Positions 57,617 through 64,000 of a stretch of 64,000 nt of DNA are shown in pieces. How positions within the stretch are numbered: the stretch's first letter is position 1; every line of letters starts with the position of its first letter. The notes under the pieces were generated by a model that made no database searches, was not told where the DNA came from, and saw only the letters and a program-made list of their open reading frames with translations. A program made the translations under genes and the position numbers. Source of the stretch: Bradyrhizobium retamae (lineage in GTDB: Bacteria; Pseudomonadota; Alphaproteobacteria; Rhizobiales; Xanthobacteraceae); the NCBI RefSeq assembly GCF_001440415.1, contig NZ_LLYA01000157.1:1-64000 (forward strand), given 5' to 3'.

Positions 57617-58360
57617 CTAGATCACGATCTCCCGTAGCACCCTTCGGCAATCCATCTCATACTCCAGATCGATCACCGGCGGCCGGACAAAGTGCCAGGT
57701 CAGGCCCCCGCGCGCGGCGCCGCGGCGAACCAGCGCATCGGCAAAGACGTGGTGGAAATCGTGGATGGTGTAGGTCTGCACGTCAGTCGCGTCTTTCCAG
57801 CCGCACCCGAACTCGCCCATGCGCCGCTCCATCACGCCGGCGACGTAGCGGACCTTCTCCGCAATACCCTCAGGACTGACATCGCGGTAACGCACGGTGC
57901 GTTCGGCGTAGCTCGCATTGCCCTCCTGCGACTCGCCGCTGCCCGCGATCACGAAGCTCGGCGCCGTGCTTTGGCTCGGCCGCGTGAATGAAAATGCGTA
58001 GAATGACGGTTCGGCCGGCGGATCGATCTCCGGACAGACATTGCTGCGCGCCACCGGATTGGTCGTGCCGTCATAGACGCCCCATTCGCTGAGCGTCTTG
58101 ACGTAGTGCAGGTTGAAATTGCGGAACCCCTCGTCGGTGAATGCCGCCGGCGACCGTAATTCGCAGGCGCAGAACGAGGTCAGCGGCCTGCCCGCTGCCT
58201 CGATGTACCTTGCGATCCGCGCAAAGCCTTCGGCCAGCGGCAGCCATTGGTCGAAGCGCACCCGCTCGATCTCGAATCCGGGATTGGCTGCGACACCGCC
58301 CGAATACTGGAACACGGCGGGAATGAAGCGGTAATTGCCGGCGGGAAAGTCGCTCGTCAT
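57617..58360 (-). CDS. Conserved hypothetical protein, possible RidA/CnbZ-like
   Basis: A 247-residue protein without signal or membrane segment. The N-terminus NYRFIPAVFQYSGGVAANPGFEIERVRF and the middle SFCACELRSPAAFTDEGFRNFN look conserved; the end HFVRPPVIDLEYEMDCRRVLREIVI resembles RidA-fold proteins and the 2-aminomuconate deaminase-like CnbZ. That assignment is from memory and weak. It is convergent with the peptide importer array. If RidA-like, it could deaminate imines formed by the DadA-like enzyme. Confidence 0.6.
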   Translation of the reverse strand: MTSDFPAGNYRFIPAVFQYSGGVAANPGFEIERVRFDQWLPLAEGFARIARYIEAAGRPLTSFCACELRSPAAFTDEGFRNFNLHYVKTLSEWGVYDGTTNPVARSNVCPEIDPPAEPSFYAFSFTRPSQSTAPSFVIAGSGESQEGNASYAERTVRYRDVSPEGIAEKVRYVAGVMERRMGEFGCGWKDATDVQTYTIHDFHHVFADALVRRGAARGGLTWHFVRPPVIDLEYEMDCRRVLREIVI

Positions 58361-58423
58361 GTTGGCTCCCCTGTTTTTCTATCTTTAGCATGGAGACACA
58401 CCGACGTCGCATCTCCCGGCATG

Positions 58424-58460
58424 AAAAAGCGGCGGCAACGATTTCCCGCTGCCGCCGCTT
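58424..58460 (-). terminator. Intrinsic terminator of the RND operon
   Basis: aagcggcggca (58427-58437) and tgccgccgctt (58450-58460) form an 11-base perfect stem. On the minus strand it is followed by T residues (58428-58424). It lies 22 bases beyond the RND pump stop (58483). Confidence 0.85.
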
Positions 58461-58482
58461 GCTATTCTGCAGTTACAAAGGC

Positions 58483-61400
58483 TCAGGTTGGCTTGAGCGC
58501 GGACCCAAGATCGAAATCCGCGATCTCCTTGGTCCGCTTGGAGCCAGCCTTGGCCTGGTGATCGGTCGCCAACCAGACATAGACCGCCGGCAGCACGAAC
58601 AGCGTGAACAGCGTGCCGATCGACATGCCCGCGACCACCACGAGACCAATCGAGAATCGGCTGGCAGCGCCCGCGCCGGTGGCGGTCAGCAACGGGATCA
58701 GACCGGTGACCATCGCCGCCGTCGTCATCAGGATTGGCCGCAGCCGGATGCGGGCAGCCATTTCGATCGCCGAACGCTTGTCGAGGCCTTCCTTGAGCTG
58801 CAGCTCGTTGGCGAACTCCACCATCAGAATGCCGTGCTTGGTGATCAGGCCGACCAGCGTCAGCAACCCGACCTGGGTGTAGATGTTGATGGTCGCCACG
58901 CCGAAGAACAGCGGGATCAAGGCGCCGACGATCGCCATCGGAACGCTGATCATGATCACCAGCGGATCGCGCAGGCTTTCGAACTGCGCGGCCAGCACCA
59001 GGAAGATGATGATCAGCGCGAAGCCGAAGGTGATCGCGAGCTGATTGCCTTCCTGCACATATTGCCGGGAGTCGGCCAGATAATCGTGGCCAAAGCCGGC
59101 AGGCATCTTCTTCGCTTCGCCCTCCAGGAAATCCACCGCCTGCCCAACCGTCACGCCCGGCATCGGCACCGCGGAGAACGTCGCTGAATTGAGCTGGTTG
59201 TAATGCGTCAGCGCATTCGGATCGGTGGCGGTTTCGATCGACACGATGGTGGACAGTGGCACTAGCTGCCCTGTGTTGGTCGGGACGTAGTAACCGCCAA
59301 GAGCTTCCGGCGAGAGCCGCTTGTCACGCGACACCTGCGGGATCACCTGATACGAGCGTCCCTCGAGGTTGAAGCGGTTGACGTAATTGCCGCCCAGAAG
59401 CGTCTGCAAGGTAGCGCCAACCTGCGACATGTTGATGCCGAGGTCGCTCGCCTTTGAGCGGTCGATCGAGACGCGAACCACCGGCTGATTGAATTCGAGG
59501 TCGCTGTCGGAGACGATGAACATACCGCTCGCGCGCGCCGCGTCCTTCAGCTTCGCCATCTGTTCATAGACGGCCTGGAAACTGGCGGTCGAATTGATCA
59601 CCATCTGTATCGGCAGGCCGCCGGGCCCGCCCGGCAACGGCGGCAGGTTGAACGCAAATGCCTGAACGCCTTCGATCTTGCTGATCTCCGCCTGCACCAG
59701 CGGCTTCAGCGCGATCGAGGAACGCTCACGCTCGTCCCACGGCTTGAGCAGCATGCCGGCGATGCCGCCCTGCGGCCCGTTGATGCCGTTCAGGACGAAA
59801 CGCAGGTCTGTCTCCGGAAAACCGGCAAAGGCCTTGTCGAGCTTGTCGCCATAGAAGTCGATATAATCGATGTTGGCGTATTTCGGCGCCTTGGTCACCG
59901 AGAACACGATGCCCTGGTCCTCCTCGGGCGCGAGCTCCTTGGAGGTGTTCATGTAGAGGAAACCGACCAGACCCAGGATCGTCAACGCGAACAAGCCGGT
60001 AATCGGGCGATAGTCGAGCGACCGGTCGAGCTGGCGGCCGTACCAGCGTGTCATTGAGCCGAACACCCTGTTGACCAGCCTCGAGAACCGCCCTTCGTCC
60101 GCGCTCTTGAGGAGGACCGAGCACATCATCGGCGACAGCGTCAACGCGATCACGCCCGACACGATCACCGAGCCCGCCAGCGTGAAGGCGAATTCGCGGA
60201 ACAGCGAACCGGTCAGGCCGCCGAGGAAGCCGATCGGCGCGTACACGGCGGCAAGCGTAATCGTCATGGAGATCACGGGGCCGACGATTTCGCGCGCGCC
60301 CTGCAGCGACGCCTGGACGGGCGTCTTTCCTTCCTCCAGATGGCGATGGATGTTCTCCACCACCACGATGGCGTCGTCGACCACGAGCCCAATCGCCAGC
60401 ACCATCGCCAGCAGCGTCAGAAGATTGAAGCTGAATCCCATCATCAGCATCAGGCTGCAGACACCGATCAGCGACAGTGGAATTGTCACCACGGGAATGA
60501 TGACCGAGCGGAACGAGGCCAGGAACAGGAAGATCACGACCACGACGATCAGGACGGCCTCGATCAGCGTGTTCTTCACCTCGTCGATCGACGACTGAAT
60601 GAACTTGGTGGAATCGTAGGCCACTTTCATCTTCATCGATGGCGGCAGGTTGCGTTCCAGCTCGGGAAACAGCGCGCGCACGCCCTTGACCAGCGTCAGC
60701 GGGTTGCCTTGCGGGGTCGCCTGCACGCCGATGAAGATCGCACGCTCGCCGCTGAACGCGACGCTCGCGTCCGAGCTCTGCGCCGCAAGTTCGACGGTCG
60801 CGATATCCTCCACGCGCACGAAGCCGCCGTCCTGGGACTTGACGATCATCTTCTTGAATTGCTCGAGGTTCCGCAGGTCAGTGTTGGTCTGGACGTTCGA
60901 GACGATGAAGTAGCCCTTGGACTGACCGGCCGCGGCCTGGAAGTTGTTGGCCGCGATCGCCGCCGAGACATCGCTTGGCGATACGCCACGGCCCGCCATG
61001 CGCACCGGATCGAGCCACAGCCGCATCGCGAAGGTCTGGCCGCCGAGGATGTCGGCGGATGCGACGCCGTCGACCGTCGACAGCACCGGCTGCACGACGC
61101 GCGTCAGATAGTCCGAGATTGCCGAGCCCGAGAGTTCGTCGCTGGAGAAACCGAGATACATCACGGCCGTGGTCTGGCCGGTCGTCTTGGTCACGACCGG
61201 ATCGTTCGATTCCTTCGGGATCAGATATTTGACCGAGTTTACCTTGGCGAGAACTTCGGTCAGCGCCTGGTTCGGATCGAAATTCAGCTTGATGTAGACC
61301 TGAATCGTGCTGGTGCCCTGCACCGACGAGGAAGTGATGTAGTCGACGCCCTCGGCGGAAGCGACCGCCTGCTCGATCGGCGTGGTGATGAAGCCTTGAA

Positions 61401-61575
61401 TCAGGTTAGCCGACGCGCCCGGATATGAGGTGATGATGTTGACCACCGTATTCGACAGCTTCGGATATTGCCGGATCGGCAATACGCTGGCGGCGCGTAG
61501 ACCGATCAGGAGGATCAGCAGGCTGACGACGACCGAAAGAACCGGGCGCTTGATGAAAATATCGGTGAAGACCAT
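58483..61575 (-). CDS. RND efflux transporter, inner-membrane pump
   Basis: A 1030-residue HAE1/AcrB-type RND transporter with 12 membrane segments and two large periplasmic loops. N-terminus FTDIFIKRPVLSVVVSLLILLIG, the TM4 proton-relay region GLVVDDAIVVVENIHRH with two Asp, and the C-terminal FSIGLVVVAGMSIGTLFTLFVLP. Exports drugs or other amphiphiles with the adaptor next door; substrate unknown. Start taken at ATG 61575 by homology; an in-frame start nine codons earlier (61602) is possible. No outer-membrane channel gene lies next to it. Confidence 0.93.
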   Translation of the reverse strand: MVFTDIFIKRPVLSVVVSLLILLIGLRAASVLPIRQYPKLSNTVVNIITSYPGASANLIQGFITTPIEQAVASAEGVDYITSSSVQGTSTIQVYIKLNFDPNQALTEVLAKVNSVKYLIPKESNDPVVTKTTGQTTAVMYLGFSSDELSGSAISDYLTRVVQPVLSTVDGVASADILGGQTFAMRLWLDPVRMAGRGVSPSDVSAAIAANNFQAAAGQSKGYFIVSNVQTNTDLRNLEQFKKMIVKSQDGGFVRVEDIATVELAAQSSDASVAFSGERAIFIGVQATPQGNPLTLVKGVRALFPELERNLPPSMKMKVAYDSTKFIQSSIDEVKNTLIEAVLIVVVVIFLFLASFRSVIIPVVTIPLSLIGVCSLMLMMGFSFNLLTLLAMVLAIGLVVDDAIVVVENIHRHLEEGKTPVQASLQGAREIVGPVISMTITLAAVYAPIGFLGGLTGSLFREFAFTLAGSVIVSGVIALTLSPMMCSVLLKSADEGRFSRLVNRVFGSMTRWYGRQLDRSLDYRPITGLFALTILGLVGFLYMNTSKELAPEEDQGIVFSVTKAPKYANIDYIDFYGDKLDKAFAGFPETDLRFVLNGINGPQGGIAGMLLKPWDERERSSIALKPLVQAEISKIEGVQAFAFNLPPLPGGPGGLPIQMVINSTASFQAVYEQMAKLKDAARASGMFIVSDSDLEFNQPVVRVSIDRSKASDLGINMSQVGATLQTLLGGNYVNRFNLEGRSYQVIPQVSRDKRLSPEALGGYYVPTNTGQLVPLSTIVSIETATDPNALTHYNQLNSATFSAVPMPGVTVGQAVDFLEGEAKKMPAGFGHDYLADSRQYVQEGNQLAITFGFALIIIFLVLAAQFESLRDPLVIMISVPMAIVGALIPLFFGVATINIYTQVGLLTLVGLITKHGILMVEFANELQLKEGLDKRSAIEMAARIRLRPILMTTAAMVTGLIPLLTATGAGAASRFSIGLVVVAGMSIGTLFTLFVLPAVYVWLATDHQAKAGSKRTKEIADFDLGSALKPT

Positions 61576-61675
61576 CGTAAAATATCCCGCTGAATTCAGC
61601 ATTTCCGGAGCGCGGTCGAGTCATAGACCTCCGCCCCTCCTTCGCCGCGGCTCCTCAGGGGAGCCGCACCATTTA

Positions 61676-62869
61676 TCAGTAGCGCGGCGGCTTCGCCGGA
61701 ATCTGCGGCACCGGATCGTTCGAAATTGTCACGGCTGCTCCGGACTGCAGCTTGAGCTGGCCCACCGCCACGACGCGGTCGCCCTCCTTCAAGCCCTTCA
61801 GGATTTCGGCGCGGCCCTCGATGCGCTTTCCGGTCTGCACGAAGGTGCGCGTCGCGATCAGGCTGGTCTTGCCGTCCTCCTCCTTCTTTTCACTGAGGAG
61901 GTAGACCGAATCGCCATAGAGCGTGTAGTCGACCGCGGTTTCGGGCACGGTGACGACCGGCGGCTTGTCCGGCAGCACTACGGTGGTGGTCGCGAACATG
62001 CCGGGCTTGAGGATCCTGTCAGGATTCTGGATCGTCGCCTGCACGCGAATGTTGCGCGTATCCGCCGCGATCTGCGGCTCGATGGTGGTGATCTTGCCCT
62101 CGAAGGTGCGGCCCGGATAGGCGTCGACCGCGATCCGAACGATCTGGCCGACCTTGAGCTGGCCGGAGTCCTTCTCCGTCACGGTGAAGTTCGCATACAG
62201 CATTGACAGATCGGTCAGCGAGACGATCTGCGTACCCGCAGTCAGATATTGTCCGACTTCAACCCTACGAACGCCGAGTTCACCGTCAAAGGGCGCGCGT
62301 ACCAGTTTCTGCGAAATGATCGCTTCGGTCCTGGCGATGCCGGCGCTGGCCTGATCGAACACAGCCTGGGCGTTATCCACCGTCGCCTGTGGTCCGACCT
62401 GACGCTCGGCCAACTGCTTGGCGCGATCCAGCGAGAGCTGCGCCAACCGCTGCTGCGCCTTGTAGTTGGCGAGGTCTGCCTGCTCGGGACCGTCGAACAA
62501 CTGAACCAGCGGCGTGCCCTGCTTCACACTGGCGCCCGCCGTAAACAGGATATCGGTGATGCGGCCGTTGACGTCGGAGGTCACGTTGACCTGGTGCACG
62601 GCGGCGAGATCGCCGACGGCGGTCAGAAGATTCGGAATCGTTTCGGATTTCGCCGCGGCGATGTTGACGCTGGTCGGCGGCGGCTTCATGGTCGCGAAGA
62701 ACTGCGCGATCATCTTGCCGCGGAAGTAATTGAACCAGACCAGGCCACCAACCAGCAAGGCCAGCAGCGTTCCAACGATGATGAGCCACCGCACCATGCG
62801 GACCGGCCGCTTGTGCGGCTTTTCCGTTATCGGCTTGCCCGAAATCTTGTGTTCGGTCACGATATTCAT
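61676..62869 (-). CDS. RND efflux membrane fusion protein (adaptor)
   Basis: A 397-residue periplasmic adaptor of the HlyD/MFP family. N-terminal membrane anchor RWLIIVGTLLALLVGGLVWF (about residues 27-46), then barrel-sandwich hybrid (VNVTSDVNGRITDILFTAGASVKQG), an alpha-hairpin with RLAQLSLDRAKQLAERQVG, and beta-barrel segment GKVLRIAVDAYPGRTFEGKI-like (actually QIVRIAVDAYPGR). Start ATG at 62869, one base beyond the TetR stop; a GTG at 62878 is an alternative. Probably cotranscribed with tetR. Confidence 0.93.
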   Translation of the reverse strand: MNIVTEHKISGKPITEKPHKRPVRMVRWLIIVGTLLALLVGGLVWFNYFRGKMIAQFFATMKPPPTSVNIAAAKSETIPNLLTAVGDLAAVHQVNVTSDVNGRITDILFTAGASVKQGTPLVQLFDGPEQADLANYKAQQRLAQLSLDRAKQLAERQVGPQATVDNAQAVFDQASAGIARTEAIISQKLVRAPFDGELGVRRVEVGQYLTAGTQIVSLTDLSMLYANFTVTEKDSGQLKVGQIVRIAVDAYPGRTFEGKITTIEPQIAADTRNIRVQATIQNPDRILKPGMFATTTVVLPDKPPVVTVPETAVDYTLYGDSVYLLSEKKEEDGKTSLIATRTFVQTGKRIEGRAEILKGLKEGDRVVAVGQLKLQSGAAVTISNDPVPQIPAKPPRY

Positions 62870-62870
62870 G

Positions 62871-63572
62871 TCATGCACTTTCTGCAGTTACCGATTGTCC
62901 CGAATTCGGTGACAGCTCGCCGTCCAAATGAGAAGCAATTGCGGCTTCGGTAAGTCCGATGCCGCGCAGGATGAATTGACACAACTGCCGCTCCAGGTCG
63001 GCGGCGTTGCCGTAGGAAAGACAGGGCACGGGCGGAAGCCTCGTCAGCGCCGCCATCAGCACGGTATGGTGCGCGAACCAGAACAGGTTGAGCGGATCGC
63101 TGCCTATCCGCGTCACGTCGCCGGCCGTTACAGCGCGCTCGATCGACGCGGTGAACACCGGCCCGATCAGGCCGGCGACCTTGTCGTAGAGCAAACGCGC
63201 GAACTCGCCGTCATCGAGATGGCTGGTCGTCATCAGCCGCAGCCGCTGCGCTTCCTCCTGATCCGAGCCGTCCGACACCTCCATGAAATGGCCAACCATA
63301 CTCTTGACCAGTTCAACCAGTGTGGCCGTTGAAGGCTGCTGGCCGAGCAGGTGCGCGAAATCCGGATCGGCCTCGCATTCCTCGGCGAGGATTTCGGCAT
63401 AGAGCGCTGCCTTGGACGGGAAATGCTTGAACAACAGCCCTTCCGAAATGGCCGCAGCCGCCGCCACGCTCTTGGTCGTGGTGCCGGCAAAGCCGTGACG
63501 GGCAAAGCACCGCTTGGCGGCGCTCAAGATCAATTGCCGCCGCAAGTCACTGGTCATGCGCAGAGTAGACAT
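62871..63572 (-). CDS. TetR-family transcriptional regulator of the RND operon
   Basis: About 233 residues if started at ATG 63572 (MSTLRMTSDL). The N-terminal helix-turn-helix is visible: LILSAAKRCFARHGFAGTTTKSVAAAAAISEGLLFKHFPSK. The C-terminal ligand domain is typical of efflux regulators. The longer frame from a GTG at 63590 would place the palindromic operator in the coding region. No ribosome-binding site is obvious before 63572; the ATG at 63557 is another candidate, and leaderless translation is possible. Likely represses itself and the pump. Confidence 0.9.
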   Translation of the reverse strand: MSTLRMTSDLRRQLILSAAKRCFARHGFAGTTTKSVAAAAAISEGLLFKHFPSKAALYAEILAEECEADPDFAHLLGQQPSTATLVELVKSMVGHFMEVSDGSDQEEAQRLRLMTTSHLDDGEFARLLYDKVAGLIGPVFTASIERAVTAGDVTRIGSDPLNLFWFAHHTVLMAALTRLPPVPCLSYGNAADLERQLCQFILRGIGLTEAAIASHLDGELSPNSGQSVTAESA

Positions 63573-63578
63573 GGGGGC

Positions 63579-63610
63579 GTGAGTAATCACTCACCTTGAC
63601 GAAGTCAAGG
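63579..63610. promoter_or_regulatory. Adjacent palindromes, candidate TetR operator and promoter
   Basis: gtgagtaatcactcac (63579-63594) has perfect 6-base arms about a 4-base centre; ccttgacgaagtcaagg (63594-63610) is a perfect 7-base inverted repeat around gaa. They share a base and lie just upstream of tetR. On the minus strand ttgact falls 17 bases upstream of tactca, a weak -35/-10 pair, so the first palindrome would cover the -10 region. Confidence 0.6.
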
Positions 63611-63892
63611 ATACATTGCAGCGCACCAGGTGGATTCTGCTACCGGGTGGCGTCAAAGACACAACCTCATCGCTTTGTTTGGGCACGGTTTTTCGGGAAA
63701 TCGGGCTCTCCCGTTGCAGACTTATCCCGAGTTGGGCGCAACCCCAGGGCGCTTGGATCCCAAGGCGCTTGGATAGTGCGGGCTGAAAGCTGCGCCGACT
63801 TGACGCCTTGAAAGCGGTGTCTAAGATAGTTGCAAATGCGACTAATTTGACGGCCGCTTATCTTTCCCTCTTCCCAACGAGTACGGCGAGCC
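63611..63892. other. Intergenic region between tetR and a divergent P450-like gene
   Basis: No gene is supported. A short direct repeat, ggcgcttggat, occurs twice near 63749-63774. AT-rich stretches near 63830-63850 and 63862-63871 may hold the promoter of the P450-like gene. Nothing else is recognised. Confidence 0.4.
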
Positions 63893-64000
63893 ATGAATCT
63901 GGATGCGCGCGAACTGGCGGCCACGTTCGACCTCGAAAAGCTGACGCCCGAGTTTTATGCCAACCCCTACCCGACCTATCGCGCGCTGCGCGAGAGCGAA
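63893..64000 (+). CDS. Cytochrome P450-like protein, N-terminal fragment (runs off window)
   Basis: ATG at 63893 opens a frame without stop to the window edge. The 36 visible residues include LTPEFYANPYPTYRALRES, the usual N-terminal pattern of bacterial class I P450s (FxxxPYPxYRxLR). No haem motif can be checked. It is divergent from the tetR-RND operon. Confidence 0.65.
   Translation, partial: MNLDARELAATFDLEKLTPEFYANPYPTYRALRESE

Noticed and set aside
60340..61428. Plus-strand open frame of 362 codons opposite the RND pump
   Set aside because: His/Gln/Arg-rich translation without any motif, fully antisense to the conserved RND gene.

Overview
The window is a high-GC alphaproteobacterial chromosome segment, most likely from Bradyrhizobium or a close relative in the Rhizobiales. 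The grounds are the ABC importer content, a paa cluster led by PaaX, a class III-type PHA synthase with a phasin, a BM3-like P450-reductase fusion, and several families of palindromic intergenic repeats of the kind common in that group. No rRNA, tRNA, CRISPR array, transposase or prophage gene was recognised. The genus is an inference; no marker gene is present.

Layout. (1) 76-4822, minus: a branched-chain/amide-type ABC importer (binding protein, LivH, LivM, LivG, LivF). (2) 4904-9007: a DUF1445 (D-glutamate cyclase-like) gene divergent from a LysR regulator, then an M20 carbamoylase-type hydrolase and a D-2-hydroxyacid dehydrogenase; with the importer this looks like an amino-acid-derivative scavenging locus. 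(3) 9.0-12.8 kb: a gene-poor accessory stretch of small membrane or secreted orphans, degenerate repeats and a membrane-anchored protein with a HEPN-like RNLSAH motif. (4) 12.8-19.5 kb: tartrate/isopropylmalate-type dehydrogenase, an SDR lacking catalytic Ser and Lys, an amidase, a molybdopterin oxidoreductase, an alpha/beta hydrolase-OsmC fusion and a YeeE/YedE sulfur transporter. (5) 19.7-27.5 kb, minus: paaX-paaABCDE-paaI-paaK plus a quinone oxidoreductase-like gene; the lower beta-oxidation-like paa genes are absent here. (6) 27.8-34.8 kb: alpha/beta hydrolases, DUF445, a phasin with terminator and candidate PhaR site, and a phaE-phaC-acetyltransferase operon with stop/start overlaps. (7) 34.8-42.0 kb, minus: a lipid module (DUF6489, alpha/beta hydrolase, wax ester synthase/DGAT, epoxide hydrolase, CYP102-like self-sufficient P450). 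(8) 42.1-58.4 kb: a DadA-like oxidase divergent from a 14-kb co-directional array, SBP1-B1-C1-D1-F1-GGT-DUF1028-D2-F2-SBP2-B2-C2, followed by a convergent gene with a RidA/CnbZ-like tail. (9) 58.5-63.6 kb, minus: TetR regulator, RND adaptor and RND pump with terminator; the start of another P450-like gene runs off the right edge.

The best candidate for an undescribed system is region 8: two complete oligopeptide importers enclosing two predicted cytosolic Ntn-type hydrolases (a gamma-glutamyltransferase homologue without a signal peptide, and DUF1028), with an amino-acid oxidase and a possible imine deaminase at the edges. It reads as import, cleavage and oxidation of an unidentified gamma-glutamyl or otherwise modified peptide. 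A second recurring theme is that all three solute-binding-protein genes are separated from their permease genes by a palindromic or hairpin element, which may raise the amount of binding protein relative to transporter.
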